The notes beneath the pieces are model-generated. The model did not search any database. It was not told the origin of the DNA and was given only the letters and a program-made list of their open reading frames with translations. Shown here in pieces: positions 43,486 through 52,578 of a stretch of 64,000 bases of DNA (positions are counted from its first letter, which is position 1; each line of letters starts with the position of its first letter). The stretch covers positions 1,116,001-1,180,000 of the forward strand of contig AP021857.1 in NCBI GenBank assembly GCA_017347485.1, written 5' to 3'. A program made the translations under genes and the position numbers. Origin of the DNA: Candidatus Desulfobacillus denitrificans. GTDB lineage: Bacteria; Pseudomonadota; Gammaproteobacteria; Burkholderiales; Rhodocyclaceae.

Positions 43486-44035
43486 CGCCGCAGCGCTCCG
43501 CGCTCACGCCGAGGATCCCTCGCGTCTGCTCGAAGCCGCCTTCCGCCGCATCCAGGCGGAGACGATGGACGACGTGCCCATCCTCAACCCGGCGCTGTCC
43601 GTCGAAGCCGTCGGCTTCGCCCGCTGGCAGGGCCACTGGCTCGGCATCCTCGTCACGCCCTGGTTCATGAACCTGGTGCTGGTGCCGGGCGGAACCGGCT
43701 CCTGGTTGAGCGCCGCGCCGGGCCAGCGCCTGTTCCGCAAGTTTCCCTCCGGCGACTTCGCCTTCCTCGGCAGCGAGGAGCCCGAGGTCGGCGAATTCCA
43801 GTCCTGCTCGCTGTTCTCCCCGATGGGCCGGTTCGCCGACCAGGTCGCTGCGCGCGAGGTCGCCCTCGCCGTGCTGGAGGCCCTGCAGCGCGAAACCGCA
43901 GCGGCTGCGCCGCAAGCGCCAAAGAAGGCCACCTTCGACGACCCGAAGCAGGCCGCCCTCGAGCGGCCGATGAGCAAGCGGGAGTTTCTGGGGGGCGTGT
44001 TCAGGCGCTCATCGGGCGCCGTTCGGCCTGAGTAG
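43469..44035 (+). CDS. hybE: HybE, hydrogenase assembly chaperone
   Basis: 188 aa. The middle (ILNPALSVEAVGFARWQGHWLGILVTPWFMNLVLVPGG, FPSGDFAFLG, GEFQSCSLFSPM) is the HybE fold, a chaperone for HybO/HybC association and Tat export. Overlaps hybG by 17 bp. The tail resembles a Tat-like KREFLGG but at the C-terminus, of no clear meaning. Confidence 0.9.
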   Translation: MSASGSAAALRAHAEDPSRLLEAAFRRIQAETMDDVPILNPALSVEAVGFARWQGHWLGILVTPWFMNLVLVPGGTGSWLSAAPGQRLFRKFPSGDFAFLGSEEPEVGEFQSCSLFSPMGRFADQVAAREVALAVLEALQRETAAAAPQAPKKATFDDPKQAALERPMSKREFLGGVFRRSSGAVRPE

Positions 44036-44065
44036 CGGGCGCAGCCCGCGTATCGAAGGCCGGTT

Positions 44066-44689
44066 TCAAACCGCCAGCGCCTCGCCCCAGTAGTGATAGG
44101 AGACGATCCGCGGGCCGGGGATGTACATCTGCTGTACCTGCGGGTCGAAGCCGGCCTCCTTCAGGATCGCCGGGATGTCGCGATCGAGGCGGCAGCCGCC
44201 GGAGAACTTCATCCACACCGGCTGCAGGCGCGACTGCCATTTGCGCACGCTCTCGTCCGGCGCGCGGCCGTGCTCGGAGAACAGCAGCCGGCCGCCCGGT
44301 GCCAGCACGCGCCGCACCTCGCGCAATGCCGCCACCGGGTCGGGGATGGTGCACAGGGTGTAGGTGCTGACCACCGTGTCGAAGGCGCGATCGGCCAGCG
44401 GCAGGCGCTCGGCGCCGATGCCGACGATCTCCACCGGCAGCCCTGCCGCGCGGCTGCGCTTGAGCGCCAGTCGGTGCATGCGCAGCGAGGGCTCCACGCC
44501 GACGATAGCGTGCACGCGGCCCGCATCGTAGAAGGGCAGGTTGAGCCCGGTGCCGATGCCGATCTCCAGGACCCGTCCCCGTGCCTGGGGAATCACTTTG
44601 CCTCGTTGCCTGCCGACCGGTTTGGTGCCGCAGGCGAGCTCGATCAGATAGGGCAGTACATGGCGTTCGTACCAGCCGCCGCTCGACAT
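44066..44689 (-). CDS. Class I SAM-dependent methyltransferase (UbiE-like)
   Basis: 207 aa from the ATG at 44689 behind CCAGGAATTG. Motif I VLEIGIGTGLNLPFY near residue 42, motif II-like FDTVVSTYTLCTI, motif III LAPGGRLLFSEHG. Substrate unknown; C-terminal segment GCRLDRDIPAILKEAGF is common in small-molecule or thiol/arsenite-type relatives. Convergent with hybE. Confidence 0.88.
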   Translation of the reverse strand: MSSGGWYERHVLPYLIELACGTKPVGRQRGKVIPQARGRVLEIGIGTGLNLPFYDAGRVHAIVGVEPSLRMHRLALKRSRAAGLPVEIVGIGAERLPLADRAFDTVVSTYTLCTIPDPVAALREVRRVLAPGGRLLFSEHGRAPDESVRKWQSRLQPVWMKFSGGCRLDRDIPAILKEAGFDPQVQQMYIPGPRIVSYHYWGEALAV

Positions 44690-44796
44690 GGCAATTCCTG
44701 GATTTGGAAAGCCGGCAGTATAGCCTTCGCGCCGCGTCCTGCGCCGGGCGGAGGCGTCGGGGGTGCCGTTGCGCAGGAGGCGTGTGGCGCGGCACC

Positions 44797-45321
44797 TCAG
44801 GCCGCGCGACCGCCGGGCGGATCGTCCATCGGTACATAACGGTCCAGCCAGGTCCAATGCAGGCCGCTGCCGCCGGTCAGGGCCGACAGCGCCTCGCCGT
44901 AGCCGAGCAGCTTGCGCAGCGGCGCTTCCGCGCGCAGCACGCAAACGCTGGGGCGCTGGTGCTCTTCGAGTATCGCGACATCGCGGGCGTCGAGATCCTC
45001 GCGCACGGCTTTCCGGTGGCGCGGCGCGATGCGCACGCGCAGCAGCATGATCGGCTCGTACGGCCGGTTGCCCAGCGACATGTAGCGCACTTGCGGCGGC
45101 CGCAGCACCAGGTCGTCGCCGTAGAGATCGCGCAGCAGCACCGCCGGCTTGGCCAGGGCGTCCTCGTTCTGCCCCCGCATCATGAGGCCCTCATGGGTGG
45201 CCTCGTAGGCAAGGAAGTCGGAGGCCTCGAGCATGCGCATGACCTGGCGCGCAAAGCCGATCTGGAAGGTGTTCGAGGACAGCTGGGCGAGTCGTTCGAC
45301 GGGGAATTCCGAATGCATCAC
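44797..45321 (-). CDS. Stand-alone protein with an EF-G domain V-like fold
   Basis: 174 aa. Residues about 88-165 (RPYEPIMLLRVRI, VREDLDARDVAILEE, CVLRAEAPLRKLLGYGEALSALTGGSG, WLDRYVP) follow elongation factor G domain V: EPIM, DL-x-R, the PL..(M/L)(F/L)GY...LR..T.G pattern. No GTPase or other EF-G domain is present. The first 85 residues are unlike domain IV. It might bind the ribosomal GTPase-associated centre; function unknown. Sits 10 bp before the Rnk-like genes. Confidence 0.72.
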   Translation of the reverse strand: MMHSEFPVERLAQLSSNTFQIGFARQVMRMLEASDFLAYEATHEGLMMRGQNEDALAKPAVLLRDLYGDDLVLRPPQVRYMSLGNRPYEPIMLLRVRIAPRHRKAVREDLDARDVAILEEHQRPSVCVLRAEAPLRKLLGYGEALSALTGGSGLHWTWLDRYVPMDDPPGGRAA

Positions 45322-45331
45322 GCGCCGTCTC

Positions 45332-45742
45332 CTATCCGTGCATCCGGCAGGCTTCCGGCTGATAGATCAGGGCGGCGATGCGCAGCTGCAGGCAGCCCTT
45401 GTCGGTTTCAACCACCACGCGGTCGCCCACGATGCGGCCGAGCACGGCACAGCCGATCGCCGACAGAACGGACAGCTTACCGGTGGCGGGATCGGCTTCC
45501 TCCGGAAACACCAGCGCGATCTCCTTCAGTTCGCCCGAATAGAGATCCTCGACGACGATGCGCGAGTCGATGGTCACCACGTTGCCCGGCGTTCCGTTGG
45601 TCTCAAGCAACATGGCCGACCTCATCAGTCCATCCAGGATGCGCAACTGCCTCTGGATGCCGCGCGATTGCGCAGCCAGTGCCTCGGCCATATGCGTGAG
45701 GCGATCGGCGTCCTGCCGGGTCAGCCGAATCGTGCCGTGCAT
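45332..45742 (-). CDS. GreA/GreB C-terminal-domain protein (Rnk-like), first paralogue
   Basis: 136 aa. The C-terminal half (GNVVTIDSRIVVEDLYSGELKEIALVFPEEADPATGKLSVLSAIGCAVLG) is the GreA/Rnk FKBP-like domain, with an N-terminal helical part. Binds RNA polymerase in known cases, but it lacks the Gre coiled coil with acidic tip. Adjacent to a second paralogue. Confidence 0.88.
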   Translation of the reverse strand: MHGTIRLTRQDADRLTHMAEALAAQSRGIQRQLRILDGLMRSAMLLETNGTPGNVVTIDSRIVVEDLYSGELKEIALVFPEEADPATGKLSVLSAIGCAVLGRIVGDRVVVETDKGCLQLRIAALIYQPEACRMHG

Positions 45743-45772
45743 GTCCAGATTCCTCCTTGCCGTGTGATCTTG

Positions 45773-46141
45773 TCAGCCGGCCGGGGCCAGCGTGCTTTCG
45801 ACACGCAGGCGCCGTACATGCCCGTCCGGGAAGGGCCACTCGATGCTCTGGCCGGATTCCAGGCCGAGCAAGGCGGAACCGACCGGCGCCAGCACCGAGA
45901 CCTTGCCGTGGGCCAGATCCGCCTCTTCGGGAAAGACCAGTTCCACCTCGCGGCGCTCGCCCGAGCGCTCATCCAGATAAGTCACCCGTGAATACATTCT
46001 GACGACATTGGCCGGCATCCGATCCGTCGGGACGACAGTGGCGCGGCTCAGTTCTTCCGCCAGGGCCTCGTGGCCGGCCAGGAGCGCGAGCCGGGCATAG
46101 TCCGTGTCGGCGATCAGCAGTTCTTCGTTTTTCATGGACAA
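45773..46141 (-). CDS. rnk: Rnk-type nucleoside diphosphate kinase regulator, second paralogue
   Basis: 122 aa. ELLIADTDYARLALL at the N-terminus and MPANVVRMYSRVTYLDERSGERREVELVFPEEADLAHGKVSVLAPVGSALLG match Rnk. About 30 bp upstream of the first paralogue, so both are probably co-transcribed together with the EF-G domain V-like gene. Confidence 0.9.
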   Translation of the reverse strand: MSMKNEELLIADTDYARLALLAGHEALAEELSRATVVPTDRMPANVVRMYSRVTYLDERSGERREVELVFPEEADLAHGKVSVLAPVGSALLGLESGQSIEWPFPDGHVRRLRVESTLAPAG

Positions 46142-46272
46142 GGCCTCATTTCGTAAACGAAAAGCCCCGCCGCGACGGACGGGGACGTCAAGGCGATCAT
46201 AGGCAGGTTCCGGGTTGCGGATAAGAGGCCGTGGCCGAACATGACTGTTGCCTGGTTGGATACAATACGTCC

Positions 46273-47178
46273 ATGCAGGATTTGAATCTGATGGCCGTGT
46301 ATGCCCATGTTGTCGAAGGCGGCAGCTTCTCCGCGGCCGCGCGCCGGCTGGGGATGTCGCGCTCCGCGGTGAGCAAGGCGGTGGCCAAGCTGGAGAAGGC
46401 GCTGGGCGCGCGCCTGCTCAACCGCAGCACACGCCACCTCAGCGTGACGGAAGTGGGGGCAGCCTTCGCCGAGCATTGCAGCCGCATCCTCGACGAGGCG
46501 GTCCAGGCCGAGCAGGTGGCGAGCAGCCTGCATGCCCAGCCGCGCGGCGTGCTGAAGGTGGCCGCCTCGGTGGCCTTCGGCACGCTGCATGTTGCGCCGG
46601 CCTTGGCGGATTTCCTCGGCCGCTATCCCGAGCTGGACATCGACATGACCATTGCCGATCGCAGGGTCGACCTCGCCGAGGAGGGTTACGACGTCGTCGT
46701 GCGCGTGGCGCGCGAGCTGCCGCCCAACCTCGTTGCCCGCCGTCTGGCACCGGTGCGCCGCAAGCTATGCGCCACGCCGGAATATTTCGGGCGGCACGGT
46801 GTGCCGCAGGTGCCGCAGGACCTGGCGCGCCACAACTGCCTCGACTACACCCACTCTGGCGAACTGGGCCTGTGGCGCTTCACCGGACCGGACGGCGACA
46901 TCGCCGTGCCGGTGGCGGGAAGGTTGCGCATCAACGACGACGAGGCCCTCTCGCAGGCGGTGCTGGGCGGGCTTGGCCTGGCGCTGCTGCCCACCTTCAT
47001 CATCGGCAGGGACCTGCAGGCCGGTCGCCTGCGCGCGGCGCTGTCCGAATACATTCCCGTTGAACAGCACGTGTACGCCCTCTACCTGCCGACCCGCCAC
47101 CTGCCGGCGAAGGTGCGCGCCTTCATCGACTTCCTGCTGGAACGCTTCGGCCCCGATCCCTATTGGGACCGGGAATAG
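46273..47178 (+). CDS. LysR-family transcriptional regulator
   Basis: 301 aa from the ATG at 46273. N-terminal winged HTH (FSAAARRLGMSRSAVSKAVAKLEKALGARLLNRSTR, residues about 18-52) and a periplasmic-binding-like effector domain. Similar to the CrgA/DsdC-like LTTR subgroup. Transcribed towards hoxF but 99 bp and an FNR-like site lie between, so a direct link to hox is only possible. Confidence 0.9.
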   Translation: MQDLNLMAVYAHVVEGGSFSAAARRLGMSRSAVSKAVAKLEKALGARLLNRSTRHLSVTEVGAAFAEHCSRILDEAVQAEQVASSLHAQPRGVLKVAASVAFGTLHVAPALADFLGRYPELDIDMTIADRRVDLAEEGYDVVVRVARELPPNLVARRLAPVRRKLCATPEYFGRHGVPQVPQDLARHNCLDYTHSGELGLWRFTGPDGDIAVPVAGRLRINDDEALSQAVLGGLGLALLPTFIIGRDLQAGRLRAALSEYIPVEQHVYALYLPTRHLPAKVRAFIDFLLERFGPDPYWDRE

Positions 47179-47230
47179 GGCCAGCGTGCGGCCGCCGGAG
47201 CGATGTCGCCCTGAGCGCGGCCCCGCCAGC

Positions 47231-47244
47231 TTGACGCAAGTCAA
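47231..47244. promoter_or_regulatory. FNR/Crp-type site upstream of hoxF
   Basis: TTGACGCAAGTCAA is a perfect dyad fitting the FNR/ANR pattern TTGAY-N4-RTCAA (extended C...G at both ends). Its centre is about 40 bp before the hoxF ATG, in place for anaerobic control of hoxFUYH. Confidence 0.6.
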
Positions 47245-47277
47245 GTCCTCGTCGCGCAGGGAAGGTACCTTAGAAAC

Positions 47278-49068
47278 ATGAGCAAGCAAGACGTCTGCGA
47301 CCTGCCGGGGATCGTCGCCCGCTGGCAGCACGATTCCGCCAACCTGGTGCAGATCCTGCGCGACATCCAGGAGTCCTGCGGCACGATTCCCTCCGACACG
47401 CTCGACCAGCTGGCGAAGCTGCTTGGGGTGCCGCGCGTGCGCATCGAGGCGACGGCGAGCTTCTACGCCTTCTTCCACGCCGAGTCCCACGGCGCCTACG
47501 AGGTCCTCTTTTCCGACAACATCGTCGACCACATGGCCGGCAAGGAGGATCTCAAGCAGTATTTCTGCGAGCGGCTCTGGCTGGAACCGAAAAAGCTTTC
47601 CGAGGACGGCCTGGTGTATGTCGACGACACCGCCGACATCGGCCTCGCCGACCAGGCGCCGGCGATGCTGGTGAACGGCCTGGCCATCGCGTCGCTGGAC
47701 AAGGCGCGCCTGGACCTCGTCGCCGAGCTGATCCGCGCGAAGAAGCCCCTGGACGAGTGGCCGCCGATGCTGTTCGAGATCCCCGACCACGTGCGCAAGG
47801 CGGGTCCGCTGACGGGCGAAGCGTTTGTCCCGGGCGCGGCCCTGCGGGCCATGATCGCGCGCGGCACCGAGGCGACGCTGGCCGAGGTGGAGGCGGCCAA
47901 CCTGCGCGGCCGCGGCGGCGCCGGCTTCAAGACGGCGACCAAGTGGGCGAGCTGCCGCAAGGCGGAAGGCACGGCGCACTACGTGGTGTGCAACGCCGAC
48001 GAGGGCGAGCCGGGCACCTTCAAGGACCGCGTGCTGCTCGCCAGCCATGCCGACCTGGTGTTCGAGGGCATGACGGCGTGCGCCCGCGTCATCGGCGCTA
48101 AGCAGGGTTTTCTCTACTTGCGCGGCGAGTACAGGAACCTGCTGGAGAGGCTAAAGTCAGTCCTGGCGGGACGGCGCGAGGCGGGCTTGCTGGGGCAGAA
48201 CATCCTCGGCGAGGCCGGCTTCGACTTCGACATCGAGATCCACCTCGGCGCCGGTGCCTACATCTGCGGCGAGGAATCGGCGCTGATCGAGTCCCTAGAA
48301 GGCAAGCCGGGCAAGCCGAGGAACCGCCCGCCCTTCCCGGACCGCTGCGGCTATCGCAACCAGCCGACGGTGGTGAACAACGTCGAGACCTTCGCCTGCG
48401 CGGCGCGCATCGTCGAGCGCGGCGGCGCCTGGTTCGCCGCCATCGGCACGCCGCAGTCGACCGGGACCAAGCTCGTCTCGATCTCCGGCGATTGCCAGCG
48501 GCCGGGCGTGTATGAATATCCCTTCGGCGTCGCGGTGCAGCAGATCCTCATCGACTGCGGCGCCGAGGATGCCCATGCCGTGCAGGTCTCCGGGCCGTCG
48601 GGCACCTGCATCTCCTTTCGCGAGTTCGACCGCCGCATCGCCTTCGAGGACCTCGCCACGGCCGGCGCCTTCATGGTCTTCTCGCGCCGCCGCGACATGT
48701 TCGAGGTGGCGCGCAACTTCACCCATTTCTTCGCCCACGAGAGCTGCGGCTTCTGCACGCCGTGCCGCGTCGGCACCTCGCTGCTGAAGCACACCATGGA
48801 CAAACTGGCGGCGGGCAAGGGCTCGGCCTACGACATGAACGAGATGAAGAAAATCATGCACGTCCTGCGCGGCACCGCCCACTGCGGACTCGGCCACACG
48901 GCCGCCAATCCGGTGGTGCACACCATGGAGAAATTTCCCGACGCCTACGAAAGGCGGCTCAAGCGCCTAGACTTCGAGCCGGCCTTCGACCTCGACGGCG
49001 CGCTCGCCACCGCGCGCCTGATCACCGGGCGCGACGACGAATGGGCGCACATAGCGGACGAGCCATGA
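47278..49068 (+). CDS. hoxF: HoxF, NAD-binding diaphorase subunit of the NAD-reducing hydrogenase
   Basis: 596 aa, typical of HoxF with an N-terminal HoxE/NuoE-like region (residues about 1-150). NAD and FMN loops are RGRGGAGFKTATKWASC and CNADEGEPGTFKDR; GAGAYICGEESALIESLEG follows. The [4Fe-4S] motif CGFCTPCRVG lies near residue 490. Couples NAD+ reduction to electrons from HoxYH via HoxU. One 24-bp motif copy in the gene. Confidence 0.95.
   Translation: MSKQDVCDLPGIVARWQHDSANLVQILRDIQESCGTIPSDTLDQLAKLLGVPRVRIEATASFYAFFHAESHGAYEVLFSDNIVDHMAGKEDLKQYFCERLWLEPKKLSEDGLVYVDDTADIGLADQAPAMLVNGLAIASLDKARLDLVAELIRAKKPLDEWPPMLFEIPDHVRKAGPLTGEAFVPGAALRAMIARGTEATLAEVEAANLRGRGGAGFKTATKWASCRKAEGTAHYVVCNADEGEPGTFKDRVLLASHADLVFEGMTACARVIGAKQGFLYLRGEYRNLLERLKSVLAGRREAGLLGQNILGEAGFDFDIEIHLGAGAYICGEESALIESLEGKPGKPRNRPPFPDRCGYRNQPTVVNNVETFACAARIVERGGAWFAAIGTPQSTGTKLVSISGDCQRPGVYEYPFGVAVQQILIDCGAEDAHAVQVSGPSGTCISFREFDRRIAFEDLATAGAFMVFSRRRDMFEVARNFTHFFAHESCGFCTPCRVGTSLLKHTMDKLAAGKGSAYDMNEMKKIMHVLRGTAHCGLGHTAANPVVHTMEKFPDAYERRLKRLDFEPAFDLDGALATARLITGRDDEWAHIADEP
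48153..48176 (+). repeat. 24-bp bipartite motif, copy 7
   Basis: AAAGTCAGT, spacer CCTGGCGGG, ACGGCG, exact; inside hoxF, where it encodes part of LKSVLAGRREA. Confidence 0.78.
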
Positions 49069-49790
49069 GCCAGACCAAGACCTTCAGTCTCGACGGCAGG
49101 ACCATCCCCTTCGAGGAGGGCGAAACCATCATGGAGGCGGCCGCCGCGGCGGGGGTGTACATTCCGCACCTGTGCCACCATCCCGAGTTCAAGCCGCACG
49201 GCTCCTGCAAGCTGTGCACGGTGAATATCGGCGGGCGGCTGGGGGCCGCCTGCACCAACCGCGCCGCCGAAGGCATGCAGGTGGAGAGCGAAACCGAGGC
49301 GATCAACGCCGACCGGCTGGCGCTGACGCAGATGCTCTTCGTCGAGGGCAACCACATCTGTCCGTCCTGCGAAAAGAGCGGCAACTGCCAGCTGCAGGCG
49401 GTGGCCTACCACCTCGGCATGCTGACGCCGCATTTCACCCATTTTTACCCGTCGCGCGACGTCGATGCCTCGCATCCCGACGTGCTGCTCGAACGCAACC
49501 GCTGCATCCTCTGCGAGCTGTGCGTGCGCGCCAGCCGCGACGTCGACGGCAAGAACGTCTTCGGCATCGGCGGCCGCGGCATCAAGGCGCGCCTGATCGT
49601 CAATTCCGCCAGCGGGCGTCTGGCCGACACCGACCTGTCCGTCACCGACCGCGCCGCCGAGGTGTGCCCGACCGGCGCCATTATCCGCAAGCGGCACGGC
49701 TTTACCGTGCCGATCGGCCACCGGCTCTACGACCGCCGCGACATCGCCGAAGCGCCGGTGGCCGGCATGGAAGGGCCGAAGCGTGGCTGA
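49065..49790 (+). CDS. hoxU: HoxU, iron-sulfur diaphorase subunit
   Basis: 241 aa, NuoG N-terminal-like. [2Fe-2S] cysteines in IPHLCHHPEFKPHGSCKLC, a His/Cys cluster region (HICPSCEKSGNC) and CILCELCVRAS. Start overlaps the hoxF stop (ATGA) and the end overlaps hoxY, showing tight coupling. Confidence 0.95.
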   Translation: MSQTKTFSLDGRTIPFEEGETIMEAAAAAGVYIPHLCHHPEFKPHGSCKLCTVNIGGRLGAACTNRAAEGMQVESETEAINADRLALTQMLFVEGNHICPSCEKSGNCQLQAVAYHLGMLTPHFTHFYPSRDVDASHPDVLLERNRCILCELCVRASRDVDGKNVFGIGGRGIKARLIVNSASGRLADTDLSVTDRAAEVCPTGAIIRKRHGFTVPIGHRLYDRRDIAEAPVAGMEGPKRG

Positions 49791-50328
49791 GGCGAAGAAG
49801 CTCAGGGTCGCCACCTGCTCGCTGGCGGGCTGCTTCGGCTGCCACATGTCGCTGCTCGACATCGACGAGAAGCTGTTCGAACTGGTCAAGCACATCGAGT
49901 TCGACCGCTCGCCGCTCACCGACATCAAGACCTGCGGGCCCTGCGACATCGGCATCGTCGAAGGCGGCGTCTGCAATGCCGAAAACGTGCACGTGCTGAA
50001 GGCGTTCCGCAAGAACTGCCGCATCCTGGTGGCGCTGGGCGCCTGCGCCATCACCGGCGGCATCCCCTCCTGGCGCAACAACGTCGATTTGTGGGACTGC
50101 TTCCAGGAGGTGTACCACTACGGCATCGGCCTCGAGAAGGGGCAGGTCCCCAACGATCCCGAGCTGCCGCTGCCCTTCGACAAGGTGCATCCGATCAACG
50201 AGGTGGTGCGGGTCGATTATTTCCTGCCCGGCTGTCCGCCGCCGGCCGATGCGATCTGGAAATTCCTCACCGACCTCGCCGCCGGGCGCGAGCCGAAGCT
50301 CGACTACGAGATGCTGCACTATGACTGA
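49783..50328 (+). CDS. hoxY: HoxY, small subunit of the NAD-reducing hydrogenase
   Basis: 181 aa, GTG start overlapping the hoxU stop. Proximal cluster ligands CFGCHMSLLD, CGPCDIGIVEGGVCN, LGACAITGGIP and LPGCPPPADAIW. Lacks a Tat signal, consistent with a cytoplasmic group 3d enzyme. Confidence 0.95.
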   Translation: MAEAKKLRVATCSLAGCFGCHMSLLDIDEKLFELVKHIEFDRSPLTDIKTCGPCDIGIVEGGVCNAENVHVLKAFRKNCRILVALGACAITGGIPSWRNNVDLWDCFQEVYHYGIGLEKGQVPNDPELPLPFDKVHPINEVVRVDYFLPGCPPPADAIWKFLTDLAAGREPKLDYEMLHYD

Positions 50329-50345
50329 AAGACCAGGAAACCGCT

Positions 50346-50439
50346 CTCGACACAGAGAACACAGAGACACAGAGGGCACAGGGAGGAGCAAACGAGAGGA
50401 ATCTCTGTGTTCTCTGTGTCTTTGTGCCCTCTGTGTTGA
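50346..50439. repeat. CACAGAG-type inverted repeat element upstream of hoxH
   Basis: Two arms of about 37 bp built of CACAGAG units (50346-50382 and 50401-50439) are inverted about a short spacer. The right arm runs into TGAAGGAGGT, which is also the hoxH ribosome site. A sibling lies at 60189-60257. The transcript would form a long hairpin between hoxY and hoxH. Confidence 0.8.
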
Positions 50440-50454
50440 AGGAGGTTGGTGTTG

Positions 50455-51921
50455 ATGGCGTCCGAACTCGAAACCGCCGCCCACCCCGAGAACCTCAAGC
50501 GGGTCGTCATCGAGCCGGTGTCCCGCGTCGAGGGCCATGGCAAGGTGACGCTGCTGCTCGACGCCGACAACCGCGTGCATCAGGTGCGCCTGCACATCGT
50601 CGAGTTCCGCGGCTTCGAGAAGTTCATCCAGGGCCGCCCCTACTGGGAGGTGCCGGTGCTGGTGCAGCGCCTGTGCGGCATCTGTCCGGTGTCGCACCAC
50701 CTCGCCGCCTCGAAGGCGCTCGACATCGTCGTCGGCGCCCGGCAGCTCACGCCGACGGCCGAGAAGATGCGCCGCCTGATGCACCTCGGCCAGATCCTGC
50801 AGTCGCACGCCCTGCATTTCTTTCATCTCGCCTCGCCCGACCTGCTGTTCGGCTTCGACGCCGAGGTGGCGCAGCGCAACGTGGTGCACGTCGCCGCCGT
50901 CGACCCGGAGGTGGCGCGAAAGGGTGTGCTGCTGAGGAAATACGGCCAGGAAATCATCCGCCACACGGCCGGCAAGCGGGTGCACGGCACCGGCTCGGTG
51001 CCGGGCGGAGTGAACAAGAACCTCAGCCGCGCCGAACGGGCCGAATTGCTCGGCGAGATCGACACCATCGTCGAATGGAGCCGCGAGGCGGTCGGCATCG
51101 TGCGCGGCCTGTTCGAAAGGCACGCGGCGCTCTACGAGTCCTTCGGCCGCTTCGAGTCGAACCGCCTCGGCCTGGTGCGCGCCGACGGCGCGCTCGATCT
51201 CTACCACGGCGGCCTGCGCGCCACCGCCGCGGACGGCGCCGTCATCTTCGACCATGCCGACTACCAGAGCTACTACGAGCTGATCCACGAGGAAGTGAAG
51301 CCCTGGTCCTACATGAAGTTCCCCTTCCTCCTCGCCCAGGGCAGCGAGGCCGGCTGGTATCGCGTCGGCCCGCTGGCGCGCGTGGCGCAGTGCGACTTCA
51401 TTCCGACCGTTCTGGCCGAGGCGGCGCGGCGCGAGTTCCTCGCCTTCGACGGCGGCGCGGCGCTGTCGGCGCCGCTCGGCTACCACTGGGCGCGCCTGAT
51501 CGAGATGCTGCACGCCGCCGAAGGCATCAAGGAACTGCTGCTCGACAACGACCTGTCCGGCGGAGACCTCATCGTGCGCGGCGAGCCGCAGCTGCGCGGC
51601 GTCGGCGTCATCGAGGCGCCGCGCGGCACGCTGATCCACCACTATCGCGTCAACGAGGACGACCAGATCGTCAACGCCAACCTGATCGTGTCCACCACCC
51701 ACAACAACCAGGCCATGAACACGGCCGTGCGCGAGGTGGCGCGCCGGTATCTCGACGGCCGCACACTCACGGAAGGGCTGCTCAACCACATCGAGGTGGC
51801 CATCCGCGCCTTCGATCCCTGCCTGTCCTGCGCCACGCACGCGCTGGGCAAGATGCCGCTCGAGCTGGAGCTGGTCGATGCCGACGGGCAGGTCGTCGAC
51901 CGGCTGCTTCGCGGCGGCTGA
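50455..51921 (+). CDS. hoxH: HoxH, large subunit of the NAD-reducing hydrogenase
   Basis: 488 aa from the ATG at 50455, nine bases after AAGGAGG. Ni-Fe ligands RLCGICPVSHH near residue 72 and DPCLSCATH near residue 454, followed by a 26-residue tail removed by HoxW. Overlaps hoxW by one base. Confidence 0.96.
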   Translation: MASELETAAHPENLKRVVIEPVSRVEGHGKVTLLLDADNRVHQVRLHIVEFRGFEKFIQGRPYWEVPVLVQRLCGICPVSHHLAASKALDIVVGARQLTPTAEKMRRLMHLGQILQSHALHFFHLASPDLLFGFDAEVAQRNVVHVAAVDPEVARKGVLLRKYGQEIIRHTAGKRVHGTGSVPGGVNKNLSRAERAELLGEIDTIVEWSREAVGIVRGLFERHAALYESFGRFESNRLGLVRADGALDLYHGGLRATAADGAVIFDHADYQSYYELIHEEVKPWSYMKFPFLLAQGSEAGWYRVGPLARVAQCDFIPTVLAEAARREFLAFDGGAALSAPLGYHWARLIEMLHAAEGIKELLLDNDLSGGDLIVRGEPQLRGVGVIEAPRGTLIHHYRVNEDDQIVNANLIVSTTHNNQAMNTAVREVARRYLDGRTLTEGLLNHIEVAIRAFDPCLSCATHALGKMPLELELVDADGQVVDRLLRGG

Positions 51922-52394
51922 TGGCGGATTCGGTGCTGGTTTTCGGCTGGGGCAACCCGAGCCGCGGCGACGACGCCCTCGGCCCGGCGCTGATCGAACG
52001 GATCGCGGCTGAACTGCCCGAACATGCCGAGTGGGATGAACTCACCCTGCTCACCGATTTCCAGTTGCAGCCCGAACATGCCCTCGACCTGGAAGGACAG
52101 GATCGCGTGCTGTTCGTCGATGCCAGCGTCTCCTGCGTGTCGCCATACGCCTTCGACCGGCTGCGTCCGCTGCCCGGCTTCAGCTATACCACCCACGCCA
52201 TGCAGCCGGAAGCCCTGCTGGCGGTGTTCCGCCAGGTGAGCGGCAGCGAACCGCCGCCGGCCTGGCTGCTGACGGTGCGCGGCGAGTCCTTCGAATTGGG
52301 CGAGCCGCTGAGTGCGGCGGCAGCGCGGCATCTGGAGGCCGCCACCGTTTTCGTCACATCGTTGCTTTCGGGCGAATGGCAGCGCTTCGACTGA
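51921..52394 (+). CDS. hoxW: HoxW-type endopeptidase for HoxH
   Basis: 157 aa. FGWGNPSRGDDALGP start, LFVDASVS and THAMQPEALL carry the metal-sensing residues of the HybD/HoxW family. Separate from hybD, as each large subunit has its own protease. Confidence 0.92.
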   Translation: MADSVLVFGWGNPSRGDDALGPALIERIAAELPEHAEWDELTLLTDFQLQPEHALDLEGQDRVLFVDASVSCVSPYAFDRLRPLPGFSYTTHAMQPEALLAVFRQVSGSEPPPAWLLTVRGESFELGEPLSAAAARHLEAATVFVTSLLSGEWQRFD

Positions 52395-52578
52395 TCCACG
52401 TCAAGGTTTGAAAATTTCCCTGCCGGTTAGTATCCTTCCGGTTCAGGTACGGAGCTGGAAGGCTGATTCTTGCCATGCCATTTTGTAATTTCTAGCCCAT
52501 TGTTAATAAACAAAAAGAATCGCATGTCGAGCCGGCATGCTTCTTGTTATCCAAGAGGCCTTGCGGAATGGAAAGCAG

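Noticed and set aside
52395..52578. Sigma-54 promoter upstream of hoxV (GGAAGGCTGATTCTTGCC)
   Set aside because: GG to GC spacing is 9 or 13 bases rather than 10.
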